A DNA stretch of 64,000 nucleotides, taken from positions 62,001 to 126,000 of the forward strand of contig REEV01000066.1 of NCBI GenBank assembly GCA_007694915.1. Reading direction: 5' to 3'. The stretch comes from Cyanobium sp. PLM2.Bin73 (lineage in GTDB: Bacteria; Cyanobacteriota; Cyanobacteriia; PCC-6307; Cyanobiaceae). The position numbers and the translations under genes were made by a program. Of this stretch, positions 31,095-42,813 are shown piece after piece (the stretch's first letter is position 1; each line of letters begins with the position of its first letter). The notes beneath the pieces were generated by a model. It saw only the letters and a list, made by a program, of their open reading frames with translations. It made no database searches and was not told where the DNA came from.

Positions 31095-31634
31095 GTGAGT
31101 ATCTTCGTCGGCAATCTGCCCTTCCGCGCTGAGCAGGAGGATGTGGTGGAGCTGTTTTCTCCCCATGGGGAGGTGGTCAACTGCTCCCTTCCGCTCGAGC
31201 GCGACACCGGCCGCAAGCGCGGCTTCGCCTTTGTGGAGATGGCCGATCCCGAGATGGAGAGCCGGGCCATCGAGGCCCTCCAGGGCGCTGAGCTGATGGG
31301 CCGTCCCCTGCGCATCAACAAGGCAGAACCCCGCGGCAGCGCTCCTCGCCGCAGCCCTGGCGGCGGTGGCTATGGCGGGGGCGGCTCCGGTGGTGGTGGA
31401 GGCTATGGCGGCGGCGGGTACGGCGGTGGTGGCGCCGCCCCCGGGGCAGCTGATGTGTCCAGGGGTTCCGGGGCCCGTGGCTGGGAAGACCGCAGCTATG
31501 GTGGAGGCTCCCCCGATGGCGGCTTCGAGGCCGGCCGCACCCGCCGCCGCCGCAGCGGCAGTGCCGGCGGCGGCGGCGGCTTTGACGGCGGCTTCCAGGA
31601 CAGCGACGGGGGCTACCCCGGCGCCGAAGACTGA
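31095..31634 (+). CDS. RNA-binding protein, RRM domain with glycine-rich tail
   Basis: IFVGNLPFRAEQEDV, RKRGFAFVEM (RNP2/RNP1), GGYGGGGSGGGGGYGGGG tail; GTG start. Confidence 0.93.
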   Translation: MSIFVGNLPFRAEQEDVVELFSPHGEVVNCSLPLERDTGRKRGFAFVEMADPEMESRAIEALQGAELMGRPLRINKAEPRGSAPRRSPGGGGYGGGGSGGGGGYGGGGYGGGGAAPGAADVSRGSGARGWEDRSYGGGSPDGGFEAGRTRRRRSGSAGGGGGFDGGFQDSDGGYPGAED

Positions 31635-32725
31635 GCCTGCTCCAGCTGCACGGCGGCCCGCTCCAACACCTCGGCACCGGCCTGGCGCTCACCGGCGGCC
31701 TGGCTGAGCTGGTGCCGCCAGCTCCGGGCCCCCGGCACCCCCTCCACCACCTTCACCAGGTGGCGGGCCAGGGGCCAGAGCCGCTCGCCCCGGCCGCACC
31801 AGCGCTCGGCATAGGGCACCAGCCCTCGCAGCACCGCCGCGGCGCTGGCCAGCTGGGGTCTGCCGGTGTGGGGGCTGGCGACGCCGTGGATCACCGCGTC
31901 CACGGCGAGCCAGCGCAGGGGATGGTCGTAGGCGGCGCGCCCCACCATCGCCCCATCCACGTGTTTCAGCTGCTGCAGGCAGTCGTCCAGGCTCTGCAAT
32001 CCGCCGTTGGTCTCGATGATCAGCCGCGACCGATCGACCTTCAGCCGGTGCACCCAGTCGTGGCGAAGGGGCGGGATGGTGCGGTTCTGCTTCGGGTCGA
32101 GGCCCTGCAGCCAGGCCTTGCGCGCGTGCACGCTGAAGCGCTGGGCCCCGGCGGCCGCCACCGTGTCCACAAAGGCCAGCAGCTCCGGGTAGGAGTCCCG
32201 CGCGTCGATGCCGATGCGGTGCTTCACCGTCACCGGCAGCGGGCTGGCCGCCGCCATCGCCTCCACGCAACGGGCCACCTGCGCCGGCTCGGCCATCAGG
32301 CAGGCCCCGAAGCGGCCCTGCTGCACCTTCTCGCTTGGGCAGCCCACGTTGAGGTTGATCTCGTCGTAGCCCCAGTCGGCCGCCAGCCGGGCGGCCTCGG
32401 CCAGCAGATCCGGCTGATCACCCCCCACCTGCAGCGCCAGGGGCCGCTCGCAGGGATCGAAGCCGATCAGCCGCTCCAGCCGCCCGCCCGGCCGCTCCGC
32501 CCCTGGCTCCCGGCGGGCATGGTGCAGGGCCCGAGCCACCACCATTTCGGTGTAGAGCAGGCTGTGGCGGGTGATCTGACGCATCAGCACTCGGAAGTGC
32601 CGATCCGTGCAGTCCATCATCGGCGCCACACTGAAGCGGTAGCTGGCACCCTGCTGGTCCTGTGTCTGGCCTGTGTCTTGGCCTTGCTCCCCGTGCTGCT
32701 CCATCCCCCCATGCTGCCCAGCCAT
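31613..32725 (-). CDS. dusA: tRNA-dihydrouridine synthase (DusA-type)
   Basis: FSVAPMMDCTDRHFRVLMRQITRHSLLYTEMV, NLNVGCPSEKVQQGRFGACLM; start at MAGQHGG proposed. Confidence 0.93.
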   Translation of the reverse strand: MAGQHGGMEQHGEQGQDTGQTQDQQGASYRFSVAPMMDCTDRHFRVLMRQITRHSLLYTEMVVARALHHARREPGAERPGGRLERLIGFDPCERPLALQVGGDQPDLLAEAARLAADWGYDEINLNVGCPSEKVQQGRFGACLMAEPAQVARCVEAMAAASPLPVTVKHRIGIDARDSYPELLAFVDTVAAAGAQRFSVHARKAWLQGLDPKQNRTIPPLRHDWVHRLKVDRSRLIIETNGGLQSLDDCLQQLKHVDGAMVGRAAYDHPLRWLAVDAVIHGVASPHTGRPQLASAAAVLRGLVPYAERWCGRGERLWPLARHLVKVVEGVPGARSWRHQLSQAAGERQAGAEVLERAAVQLEQAQSSAPG

Positions 32726-33974
32726 GCATCCTGAGCGGCTGCCGGTGGTGGTGGCCGGTGGCGGTCCGGCCGGGTTCATGGCCGCGATCGTCGCCGCCGA
32801 GGCCGGTGTGCAGGGCGTGCACCTGCTGGAGGCCACCCCCGAGCCCCTGTCCAAGGTGCGCATCAGCGGCGGCGGCCGCTGCAACGTCACCCACGCCTGC
32901 TGGGATCCCCGCGAGTTGGTGGCCCACTACCCCCGGGGTAGCCGGGCGCTGCGCGGTCCCTTCTCCCGGTTCGCGGCCGGGGATGCCCTGGCCTGGTTTG
33001 ACGACCACGGCCTGGAGTTGGTGGAGGAGCCCGACGGCCGCCTGTTTCCCCGCTCCAACCGCTCCAGTTCAGTGGTGGACACCCTGCGGCGGGCTGCCGA
33101 GCAGGCAGGGGTGACCCTGCACACCGGCCTGGCCCTGCAGGCGGCAGCCCCCGCTGCGCAGGGCTTCGCCCTGGAGCTGCGGGGGCAGACCCACCCGCTC
33201 ACGTCCGGTCAGCTGGTGCTGGCCACCGGCAGCCACCCCAGTGGCCGCCGCCTGGCGGGGGCCCTGGGGCACAGCCTGGTGTCGCCGGTGCCCTCCCTGT
33301 TCACCCTGGCCCTGGCCGCTGAACCCCTGCTGGCCCTGGCCGGTGTGGCCGTGGATCCGGTGGGCCTGATTCTGGAGCTGCCCGATGGCGGCAGCCAGCG
33401 GCAGCAGGGGCCGGTGCTGATCACCCACTGGGGGCTCAGCGGGCCGGCCACCCTGCGGCTCACCGCCTTCGCCGCCCGCCAGCTCCACACCAGCCGCTAC
33501 CGGGCCCGGCTGCGGGTCGACTGGAGCGGCGGCCGCTCCCAGGCGGATCTGGAGCAGCTGTTCCAGCAGGCCCGCTCCACCCAGGCCCGCCGCTTGCTGG
33601 CCAGTGCCCGCCCCTGGCCGGAACTCAGCCGCCGCCTCTGGCAGCACCTGCTCCACCGGAGTGGCGTGGAGCCTGAGCGTCGCTGGGCCGATCTCACCCG
33701 GGAGCAGCAGCGCCATCTGATCAGCGCCCTGCGCGATTCCGTCTACGCGATCAGCGGCCGGGGACCGTTCGGGGAGGAGTTCGTCACCGCCGGTGGGGTT
33801 CCCCTCGGGGAGGTGAATCTGGCCACGATGGAGAGCCGGCGCCAGCCCGGCCTGTTTCTGGCCGGTGAGCTGCTGGATGTGGATGGCATCACCGGCGGCT
33901 TCAACTTCCAGCACTGCTGGACGTCCGGATGGATTGCCGGCCAGGCCCTGGCGCTGCAACTCAGCGAATCTTGA
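32724..33974 (+). CDS. NAD(P)/FAD-dependent oxidoreductase, HI0933/YhiN-like
   Basis: VVVAGGGPAGFMAAI, VRISGGGRCNVTHA, ITGGFNFQHCWTSGWIAGQAL. Confidence 0.92.
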   Translation: MHPERLPVVVAGGGPAGFMAAIVAAEAGVQGVHLLEATPEPLSKVRISGGGRCNVTHACWDPRELVAHYPRGSRALRGPFSRFAAGDALAWFDDHGLELVEEPDGRLFPRSNRSSSVVDTLRRAAEQAGVTLHTGLALQAAAPAAQGFALELRGQTHPLTSGQLVLATGSHPSGRRLAGALGHSLVSPVPSLFTLALAAEPLLALAGVAVDPVGLILELPDGGSQRQQGPVLITHWGLSGPATLRLTAFAARQLHTSRYRARLRVDWSGGRSQADLEQLFQQARSTQARRLLASARPWPELSRRLWQHLLHRSGVEPERRWADLTREQQRHLISALRDSVYAISGRGPFGEEFVTAGGVPLGEVNLATMESRRQPGLFLAGELLDVDGITGGFNFQHCWTSGWIAGQALALQLSES

Positions 33975-35234
33975 TCAGCGAATCTGATCAAAGATGCTGA
34001 ACATCGGCAGATACATGGCCACCAGAATCACACCCACGATTCCCCCGACAACGATGATCATCATGGGCTCCAGGAGGGAGGTGAGGGCCTTGGTGGCATT
34101 TTCAACTTCGTCTTCGTAGAAGTCGGCAACCTTGGACAGCATCGTGTCCATCTCGCCGGTTTCCTCGCCGATCGAGAGCATGCTCAGGGCCAGTTCGGGG
34201 AAGGCCTTGGTGCGCCCCAAGGCCACGCTCAGAGGAATCCCCTGCATTACATCATTACGGCTGTTGGCGATGGTATCGGAAATGATCGAGTTGCCGGTGA
34301 TCTCGCGCACCACATCCAGGGAAAGCAGGATCGGCACGCCGGCTCGGTTGAGGGAGCTGAAGGTGCGGCAGAAGCGGGCCGTGGCCGTTTTCTGGATCAG
34401 ATCGCCGAACAGCGATAGTTTCAGAATTAGGGCATCGATGCGCCGCCGCCCGTAGTGGGTTCTGTAAAATCGCACCAGCAAGAAGACGGCCAGCGCCAAG
34501 CCTGCAGTCAGAAATAGGGCAGCACTCGAGCGCAGCAGATTGCTGACATTCACGAAAAACTGTGTGAACGCCGGGAGCTCGCCGCCCAGTTGGGCATAGA
34601 GGTCGGCGAAGATCGGGATGATGAACAGCATCATCCCGAGGAACACCGCAATCGCAATCACCAGAACGGCGATCGGATAGGCCAGCGCCCCTTTGATCTT
34701 GTTTTGCAACTTGGCATTTTGTTCAAGGAGCTGTCCAAGGCGACGAAGGGCTTCGTCCAGTACGCCACCAGCCTCGCCGGCTTCAACCATGGCGATTGTG
34801 AGGCGATCGAACACGTTGGGCCACCCCCGCATCGCCGTGCCGAGGCTGTTGCCCTGGTTCAGCTCCAGGCTCACGGATTCCAGGGCGCGTTTGAACAGCG
34901 GCAGCTTCTGCTGCGAGGCCATCAGATCGATGCTGCGGATGATCGGCACCCCGGTGCTCACCAGGGCGCCCATCTTGCTGGCGAACACCGCCCGGTGCTT
35001 GATGCCCGGCCGGCGTTCGAAGATGCTTTTGAAGCCGGAGAAGCGCAGCTTCTGATTCAGTTCGCGCTGGGCGCGCTGGCTGCTGGCGGAACGGCGCGGC
35101 TTGACCTTGATGTCGGTGACCCGGATGCCGCGCTGACGCAGGCGCCGCTTGGCCTGCAGGGCATCGCCGGCGTCCACGTCGATAGCCTGGGTCTTGCCCC
35201 GGCTGTTGGTGTAGCTGGCGGTGAAGGTGGGCAT
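33975..35234 (-). CDS. pilC: Type IV pilus inner-membrane platform protein PilC
   Basis: GIRVTDIKVKPRR, VFASKMGALVSTGVPIIRSIDLMA, AGEAGGVLDEALRRLGQLLEQ, IGEETGEMDTMLSKVADFYEDEVE. Confidence 0.94.
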   Translation of the reverse strand: MPTFTASYTNSRGKTQAIDVDAGDALQAKRRLRQRGIRVTDIKVKPRRSASSQRAQRELNQKLRFSGFKSIFERRPGIKHRAVFASKMGALVSTGVPIIRSIDLMASQQKLPLFKRALESVSLELNQGNSLGTAMRGWPNVFDRLTIAMVEAGEAGGVLDEALRRLGQLLEQNAKLQNKIKGALAYPIAVLVIAIAVFLGMMLFIIPIFADLYAQLGGELPAFTQFFVNVSNLLRSSAALFLTAGLALAVFLLVRFYRTHYGRRRIDALILKLSLFGDLIQKTATARFCRTFSSLNRAGVPILLSLDVVREITGNSIISDTIANSRNDVMQGIPLSVALGRTKAFPELALSMLSIGEETGEMDTMLSKVADFYEDEVENATKALTSLLEPMMIIVVGGIVGVILVAMYLPMFSIFDQIR

Positions 35235-35271
35235 GGGTGTTGGGCCTGGGCGGTGATCGACGCAGGGGGGT

Positions 35272-36342
<1,071 letters not shown>

Positions 36343-36373
36343 CACGGCCACGGGGAACCTGAAACGGCGGTAC

Positions 36374-38158
36374 TCAGAGCTGGGTGCTGGTGAGGCAGTA
36401 GGGACATTCAAGCCACTCCTCGCGCAGTCCGGCACCGCAGCTCCTGCAGGTGAGTCCATGGATGGAACGGGCCCGGCGCTCGCTCTCCAGGCTGGAATCG
36501 GTCAGCAGGACGCGTTCCACCTCCGCCAGGGTGGTGTGACCCTCGCGCACAAGCTGCAGCCCGTAGCCCAGCAGGGTCTTCATGCCGGTCTCCAGGGCCA
36601 TGCGCCGCAGCACATCGGTGCTCTGGCGCTTGGCGATCGCTGCCGAGAGGTCGTCGTTCATGCGCAGGATCTCGAACACCCCGATGCGACCCTTGTAGCC
36701 GGTGCCGTTGCACACCGGGCAGCAGCCATCCATGCCCACGCGGGTGGTGTTGGCCCGGTAGAAGGTGATCTCCGCCTCCTGGCTGCCCACCATCCCGAAG
36801 CGGCCGAGTTCAGCCGGCTCGGGATGGTAAGGGATGCGGCAGGCGTTGCACACCCTCCGCACCAGGCGCTGGGAGATCACCCCCAGCAGCGATGCACTCA
36901 CCAGGAAGGGCTCCACCCCCATCTCATCGAGCCGGGCGATGGCGCTGGGGGCGTCGTTGCAGTGCAGGGTGGTCATCACCAGGTGACCGGTGAGGGCCGC
37001 CTCCATAGCTGTCTTGGCAGTCTCCAGGTCGCGGGTCTCGCCAACCAGCAGTACGTCAGGGTCCTGGCGCATGAAGGCCCGCAGGGCCTTGGCGAAGTCC
37101 AGTCCCTTCTCCCGGTTCACCTGGGTCTGGGTGATGCCGGGCAGGGTGTACTCGATCGGATCCTCAACAGTGGAGATGTTGATGCCCGGATCGTTGCGCT
37201 CCGCCAGCAGGGCATAGAGCGTGGTGGATTTACCCGATCCCGTGGGCCCCGTCACCAGCACCATGCCGTAGGGCTTGGAACCCAGCTTGCGCAGGCTTTC
37301 CCTCGCCTCGGGGTCGGTGATCAGCTTGTCCAGGCCCAGTTCGGTGGCGCCGCTGTCGAGCAGCCGGAGCACGATCTTCTCGCCGTTGCGGCTGGGCAGG
37401 GTGCTCACCCGGAAGTCCATGCGGCGGCCGCGGAATCGGCGCCGGATGCGCCCGTCCTGGGGCATGCGCCGTTCGGCGATGTCCAGGTCGGCCATGATCT
37501 TGACCCGTGATGTCACCGCCGGGGTGAGGCTGCGGGGCAGGTCCTCGAAGCGTTTCTGTAAGACGCCGTCGAGCCGGAAGCGCACTTCCAGCGTGTGTTC
37601 CTGCGGCTCGATGTGGATGTCACTGGCCTCGGCGCTGAGGGCCTCCACCAGCAGGCGGTTCACCAGATTGATGATCGGGGAGGCGTTGGCATCCTTCGCG
37701 GCCTTGGCCAGGTCGGCCTCCAGATCCTCGAGCTCGGAGATCTCCTGCAGTTCCTCGCTGTCCGTGCGCAGCCCGAGCTCATCGGTGAGCGAGTGCAGGG
37801 GGATGGCGACGTCCGGGATCTCCAGGGTGCGGCCCACGGCTTCCTGGATGTCCGGGCTGAGGGCGAGGCGGAACTCGGGCACGTAGCCCTTGCGGTTGAG
37901 CTCGACGGCCAGGTGCTGGCGCTGCTCCTGGTCCCAGTGGCTCGGGACAGCCACGGGCAGGCGTCCGGCCTCGGGCTCCCCGGCCGGGCAGGCGCCCAGC
38001 TGCAGCCAGCGCTCCAGGGGGAGCACCGGGTTGTTGAGCAGGTCGGGTTGGAGCTGCTCGGCGCTCATCACCGGCTCACCGCGCAACAGTTCGATCTCCA
38101 GGCGCTGTTGGACCGCACTGACGGCCTCCGGTACGGGCCTGGACGGGGTGAGGGTCAT
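36374..38158 (-). CDS. pilB: Type IV pilus assembly ATPase PilB with C-terminal zinc ribbon
   Basis: [62 protein letters not shown]-terminal [18 protein letters not shown]. Confidence 0.94.
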   Translation of the reverse strand: MTLTPSRPVPEAVSAVQQRLEIELLRGEPVMSAEQLQPDLLNNPVLPLERWLQLGACPAGEPEAGRLPVAVPSHWDQEQRQHLAVELNRKGYVPEFRLALSPDIQEAVGRTLEIPDVAIPLHSLTDELGLRTDSEELQEISELEDLEADLAKAAKDANASPIINLVNRLLVEALSAEASDIHIEPQEHTLEVRFRLDGVLQKRFEDLPRSLTPAVTSRVKIMADLDIAERRMPQDGRIRRRFRGRRMDFRVSTLPSRNGEKIVLRLLDSGATELGLDKLITDPEARESLRKLGSKPYGMVLVTGPTGSGKSTTLYALLAERNDPGINISTVEDPIEYTLPGITQTQVNREKGLDFAKALRAFMRQDPDVLLVGETRDLETAKTAMEAALTGHLVMTTLHCNDAPSAIARLDEMGVEPFLVSASLLGVISQRLVRRVCNACRIPYHPEPAELGRFGMVGSQEAEITFYRANTTRVGMDGCCPVCNGTGYKGRIGVFEILRMNDDLSAAIAKRQSTDVLRRMALETGMKTLLGYGLQLVREGHTTLAEVERVLLTDSSLESERRARSIHGLTCRSCGAGLREEWLECPYCLTSTQL

Positions 38159-38245
38159 GCTCCGAAGGTGCGGGCTTCCCCCGCTTGTGGGGTGAGGCCC
38201 TCAAGTTCCAACATGTCTAGAACCAATACAGCGCGCCTGTCAGCC

Positions 38246-39025
38246 ATGAGTGGAGAACCTGCGGTGGGGCCCGAGTCCAGTGCCGGAGCTGATCTGCAGC
38301 AGCCACTTCATCAGGAGGCTGCCGGCCAGGAAGCTTTCGGCCGGGAGGATGTCAGCAGTGTCCCCGAGGCCCAGCCCGCTGAGGGAGCCGCTACGGGCGG
38401 TCATTCCTGGCCCGACCCCGGCGCCACCGGCTCCAGCGACGCCGACCCCGCCGGGCGGGCCACCCGGCTGGAGGCCGAGCTGGCGGCCCTGAAGGCAGAG
38501 CACGAGAACCTCAGCAGCCAGTACATGCGCCTGGCGGCCGACTTCGACAACTTCCGCAAGCGCCAGAGCCGCGACCAGGACGATCAGCGCCTGCAGATCA
38601 CCTGCAGCACGCTGAGCGAGATCCTGCCGGTGGTGGACAACTTCGAGCGCGCCCGCCAGCAGCTCACCCCCCAGCACGAGGAGGCCCAGAACCTCCACCG
38701 CAGCTACCAGGGGCTCTACAAACAGCTGGTGGAGGTGTTCAAGCAGCTGGGGGTGTCACCGATGCGGGTGGAGGGCGAACCCTTCGATCCCAGCCTGCAT
38801 GAGGCGGTGCTGCGGGAGGAGAGCCATGAGCATCCCGAGGACGTGGTGATTGCCGAGCTGCAGCGCGGCTACCAGCTCAACGGCCGGGTGCTGCGCCACG
38901 CCCTGGTCAAGGTGTCCATGGGTCCGGGCCCCGCTGAAGGATCCGGCTCCCCGGCTGGGGCCGAGCCGGACGGCGCTGACGCCCAGGGCGACGGCTCCGC
39001 CGGGGCGCCCCCCTCCGACTCCTGA
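38246..39025 (+). CDS. grpE: Nucleotide exchange factor GrpE
   Basis: [66 protein letters not shown]. Confidence 0.95.
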   Translation: MSGEPAVGPESSAGADLQQPLHQEAAGQEAFGREDVSSVPEAQPAEGAATGGHSWPDPGATGSSDADPAGRATRLEAELAALKAEHENLSSQYMRLAADFDNFRKRQSRDQDDQRLQITCSTLSEILPVVDNFERARQQLTPQHEEAQNLHRSYQGLYKQLVEVFKQLGVSPMRVEGEPFDPSLHEAVLREESHEHPEDVVIAELQRGYQLNGRVLRHALVKVSMGPGPAEGSGSPAGAEPDGADAQGDGSAGAPPSDS

Positions 39026-39028
39026 TCC

Positions 39029-40153
39029 ATGGCTGATTACTACGACCTGCTCGGGGTCAGCCGGGACGCCGACGCCGACACCCTCAAGCGGGCCTACCGC
39101 CGTCTGGCGCGCCAGTACCACCCCGACATCAACAAGGAACCGGGGGCCGAAGACCGCTTCAAGGACATCGGCCGGGCCTACGAGGTGCTCAGCGACCCCC
39201 AGACCCGCGCCCGCTACGACCAGTTCGGGGAAGCCGGCCTCGGTGGCCCCGCCGGCATGCCGGACATGGGTGACATGGGCGGTTTCGCCGACCTGTTCGA
39301 GACCTTCTTCAGTGGCTTCGGCGGTGCCGCCGCCGGCGGACCCCGGCGCCGGGGTCCGCGCCAGGGCGACGACCTGCGCCTGGACCTGACGATCAGCTTC
39401 CAGGAGGCGGTGTTCGGCATCGAGAAGGAGGTGCAGATCCGCCATCTGGAAACCTGCAGCACCTGCAACGGCAGCGGCGCCAAGGCCGGCAGCGGCCCCA
39501 CCACCTGCCCCACCTGCGGCGGGGCGGGCCAGGTGCGCCGCGCCACCCGCACCCCCTTCGGCAGCTTCACCCAGGTCACCACCTGCCCCACCTGCGAGGG
39601 CACCGGCGAGGTGATCGCCGATCCCTGCAACGCCTGCGGCGGCCAGGGGGTGCAGCAGGTGCGCAAGAAACTGCGCATCAACATTCCCGCCGGCGTCGAC
39701 TCGGGTACCCGCCTGCGGGTGGCCAACGAAGGCAATGCCGGCCAGCGGGGAGGCCCGGCCGGCGACCTGTACGTGTTCCTGAGCGTGCAGAGCCATCCCC
39801 ACCTGCGCCGCGATGGCATCACCATCCAGTCGGAGGTGACGCTCAACTACCTGCAGGCGATCCTTGGCGACACGATCGAGGTGGAGACCGTGGACGGCCA
39901 TGAGCAGCTGACGATTCCGGCCGGTACCCAGCCCGGCGCCGTGATCAGCCTGCAGGGCAAGGGGGTGCCCAAGCTCGGCAACCCCGTGGCCCGCGGCAAC
40001 CACCAGTTCAGCGTCAAGGTGCAGCTGCCCACCAAGATCAACGACCACGAGCGCGAGCTGCTTGAGGAGCTGGCCGGCCACCACACCAGCAAGGGCCACA
40101 AGCATCCGCACAAGAGCGGCCTGTTCGGCGGCCTCTTCGGCCACCGCGACTGA
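39029..40153 (+). CDS. dnaJ: Chaperone DnaJ
   Basis: [34 protein letters not shown]; CxxCxGxG zinc-finger repeats. Confidence 0.97.
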   Translation: MADYYDLLGVSRDADADTLKRAYRRLARQYHPDINKEPGAEDRFKDIGRAYEVLSDPQTRARYDQFGEAGLGGPAGMPDMGDMGGFADLFETFFSGFGGAAAGGPRRRGPRQGDDLRLDLTISFQEAVFGIEKEVQIRHLETCSTCNGSGAKAGSGPTTCPTCGGAGQVRRATRTPFGSFTQVTTCPTCEGTGEVIADPCNACGGQGVQQVRKKLRINIPAGVDSGTRLRVANEGNAGQRGGPAGDLYVFLSVQSHPHLRRDGITIQSEVTLNYLQAILGDTIEVETVDGHEQLTIPAGTQPGAVISLQGKGVPKLGNPVARGNHQFSVKVQLPTKINDHERELLEELAGHHTSKGHKHPHKSGLFGGLFGHRD

Positions 40154-40431
40154 TGCCATTGCCCACCCCCAGCAGCTGCCTGGATCTGCGCGGCACCCCC
40201 TGCCCGCTCAACTTCATCCGCTCCCGGCTGGCCCTCGAGGCGCTCGAACCCGGGGCCTGGCTGCAGGTGGACCTGGACGCCGGTGAGCCGGAGCGGATGG
40301 TGGCCGAGGGGCTGCGCCAGGCCGGTCACGACGTGCACCCGTTGAACCTGCAGGAGCCCGCGGCCGCCGGCGGCGATGTCCCCCTCCCCCCCGGGGCCGC
40401 GCGCCTGCTGGTGCGCCGCCATGGCGGCTGA
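40153..40431 (+). CDS. TusA-family sulfurtransferase-like protein
   Basis: CLDLRGTPCPLNFIRSRLALEALEPGAWLQVDLDAGEP. Confidence 0.88.
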   Translation: MPLPTPSSCLDLRGTPCPLNFIRSRLALEALEPGAWLQVDLDAGEPERMVAEGLRQAGHDVHPLNLQEPAAAGGDVPLPPGAARLLVRRHGG

Positions 40432-41536
40432 TCCCGGCCCGCAGGCGCGCACCGCCAGCGGCCTGGTGGTGGCCCTACAGGCCAACTACTGCCGGGTGGA
40501 GCTCGACCAGCCGGGTCCCGCAGGCCGGCAACGTCTGCTCTGCACCCGCCGCACCCGTCTGGCCAAGGGCGGCCAGAGCATCTGCACGGGTGATCGCGTG
40601 CGCCTGGAGGGCATCGACTGGCCCGCCGGCCGCGGCGCCGTGGCCGCCGTGCAGCCGCGCTCCTCGCTGCTGGTGAGGCCGGCGGTGGCCAACGTCTCGC
40701 GGGTGGTGGTGGTGGTAGCCCTGGCGGAACCGCTTCCGGATCCACTGCAGCTCACCCGCTTCCTGCTCACCGCCGAGGCCAGCGGCCAGGCTGTGGAACT
40801 GGTGTTCTCCAAGGCGGATCTGCTGCCGGCGCCCGAGGTGGAGGCCTGGTGTGAGCGGGTGCGGGGCTGGGGCTACGACCCGCTGGCGGTGTCCGAGCGC
40901 AGCGGGCTGGGCCTGGAGCCGCTGCGCCGCCGCCTCTCCCGGGCCGGCATCGCCGTGCTCTGCGGCCCCTCCGGTGTGGGCAAGAGCAGCCTGCTCAACC
41001 GTCTCAGCCCTGCCCTGGAGCTGCGGGTGGGGGCCGTGTCCGGCCGCCTGCAGCGGGGCCGCCACACCACCCGCCACGTGGAATTGTTCGCCCTGGCTCC
41101 AGGGGCCCTGGTGGCCGATACGCCGGGTTTCAACCGCCCCGAGCTGCCCGCGGATCCGGCCGTCCTGGCGGGGCTGTTCCCCGAGATGCGTCAGCGGCTG
41201 AGCGGGGCGCGCTGCCGCTTCAGCAACTGCCTGCACCAGGGCGAACCGGGCTGTGCCGCCGCCGATCCGTGGGACCGCCAGTCCCACTACCAGCACTGCC
41301 TGGAGCAGATTCAGGCCCAGCTCAGCCGGCAGCAGCAGGCAGGGCCCGGCGAGGGCTCGGATCCGCCGGTCCTGAAGCGGCGGGGCCACCGCCTGGAGCC
41401 CAGGCTCGATCCGCGCCTGCGCCAGCCGTCACGGCGCAGTCGCCGGCAACGGCTGGGGCGCGAGAGCAGCGCCGAGCAGGCCGGCGCCGGGCCCGAGGGG
41501 CCCCCGCGCCTCAGCCCCCGACCCCCGGAAGGTTGA
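40421..41536 (+). CDS. rsgA: Ribosome small subunit-dependent GTPase A
   Basis: [35 protein letters not shown], circularly permuted GTPase order. Confidence 0.95.
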   Translation: MAADPGPQARTASGLVVALQANYCRVELDQPGPAGRQRLLCTRRTRLAKGGQSICTGDRVRLEGIDWPAGRGAVAAVQPRSSLLVRPAVANVSRVVVVVALAEPLPDPLQLTRFLLTAEASGQAVELVFSKADLLPAPEVEAWCERVRGWGYDPLAVSERSGLGLEPLRRRLSRAGIAVLCGPSGVGKSSLLNRLSPALELRVGAVSGRLQRGRHTTRHVELFALAPGALVADTPGFNRPELPADPAVLAGLFPEMRQRLSGARCRFSNCLHQGEPGCAAADPWDRQSHYQHCLEQIQAQLSRQQQAGPGEGSDPPVLKRRGHRLEPRLDPRLRQPSRRSRRQRLGRESSAEQAGAGPEGPPRLSPRPPEG

Positions 41537-41852
41537 GGTTGAGGCCCCCGGTGAGCTCCTCCATGCGGCCTTTCATGGTGCCGGTGGAGGTTTCATAGGC
41601 CGCCTGCAGGGCCTCGAGCACGGCCGCCTCGCAGCTGGCCGCCCCTTCGGCCAGCAACTCCGGCGCCAGGCGCACCTTCAGGGGCTGCTGGTTGCCCGAT
41701 AACCAAACGCTGGCCCGGCCGTCGGCGCTGCGACCCTCCAGCTCCATGGCATCCAGTTCCTCCTGGAGCTTCTGGGCGTTCTGCTGCAGTTCCTGGGCCT
41801 TCTTGAAGGCTTCGGTGAGCTGACCGAAGTTGGGAAGTCCGAATCCGGCCAT
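41511..41852 (-). CDS. YbaB/EbfC family nucleoid-associated protein
   Basis: [51 protein letters not shown]. Confidence 0.92.
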   Translation of the reverse strand: MAGFGLPNFGQLTEAFKKAQELQQNAQKLQEELDAMELEGRSADGRASVWLSGNQQPLKVRLAPELLAEGAASCEAAVLEALQAAYETSTGTMKGRMEELTGGLNLNLPGVGG

Positions 41853-41894
41853 GCCTGGGCAATCGTTTGCCGCAGGCTAAGCGCTGGCGGGGGC

Positions 41895-42806
41895 TCAGAA
41901 CCCCAGGCGTTTCACCTCGGGGTGCAGCCGCAGCTGGTGGGCAGCCTCCACCCGCTCCTGCACCACCGCGATCAGGGCGGCGATGTCGGCGGCCGTGGCG
42001 TTGCCGGTGTTGACGATGAAGTTGGCGTGCAGCGGAGACACCTGGGCGCCGCCGATGCTCAGTCCCTTGAGGCCCAGGTCTTCGATCAGCCGTCCCGCCT
42101 TGAGCGGTTCAGGGTTGCGGAAGACGCTGCCGCAGCTGGGCTGCTGGTAGGGCTGGGTGCTGGTGCGGCTGTGCAGGTTGGCGCTGGTGCGGGCCGTGAC
42201 GGCGGCCGGATCGTGGCCGGGTTCGAGGCGGAAGCGCGCCGACAGCACCACCAGGGGGTCCTGCTGCAGGCGGCTGTGGCGGTAGGCGAAGCCCAGCTCG
42301 CTGGCCGCCAGGGTGAAGGGCTGGTCCGGCCTGGCCGGATCCAGCACCTGCAGCGAGTGCAGGCAGTCGGCCGTGCAGCCACCTTGGGCGCCGGCGTTCA
42401 TCACCGCCGCCCCGCCCACCGTGCCGGGGATGCCCACGGCCCACTCCAGACCGCTCAGGCCCGCCCGGGCGGCCTTGCGGGCCAGGGTGGGGATGGGTTC
42501 ACCGGCCTCGGCCTCCACCCAGCCCTCCTGGGCATCGAAGCGGCTGCCCTGCAGGCGCCGCAGACACAGGGTCAGGCCCGCCAGGCCGCTGTCGGCGATC
42601 AGCAGGTTGGAGCCGGCTCCAAGGCACTGCAGGGGCAGACCCGCCTCCAGGCGCCAGCGCAGTAGCGCCAGCAGTTCGGCTCCGGCGGCGGGTTCCGCGA
42701 ACCACTCGGCCTCCCCGCCCACCTTCCAGGTGGTGAAGTCCCGCAGGGGCACGCCGGAGCGCAGGGATGGGCGCAGGCTCGACGATGGGCTGACGGGGGC
42801 TGCCAT
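41895..42806 (-). CDS. murB: UDP-N-acetylenolpyruvoylglucosamine reductase
   Basis: [79 protein letters not shown]. Confidence 0.96.
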   Translation of the reverse strand: MAAPVSPSSSLRPSLRSGVPLRDFTTWKVGGEAEWFAEPAAGAELLALLRWRLEAGLPLQCLGAGSNLLIADSGLAGLTLCLRRLQGSRFDAQEGWVEAEAGEPIPTLARKAARAGLSGLEWAVGIPGTVGGAAVMNAGAQGGCTADCLHSLQVLDPARPDQPFTLAASELGFAYRHSRLQQDPLVVLSARFRLEPGHDPAAVTARTSANLHSRTSTQPYQQPSCGSVFRNPEPLKAGRLIEDLGLKGLSIGGAQVSPLHANFIVNTGNATAADIAALIAVVQERVEAAHQLRLHPEVKRLGF

Positions 42807-42813
42807 GGCAGGA

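Noticed and set aside
31340-31620. GGN-rich tandem repeat in DNA
   Set aside because: It simply encodes the glycine-rich tail of the RRM protein, a known feature of cyanobacterial RNA-binding proteins.
38159-38245. CIRCE heat-shock operator upstream of grpE
   Set aside because: No TTAGCACTC-N9-GAGTGCTAA-like inverted repeat is visible in the 87-bp pilB-grpE gap.
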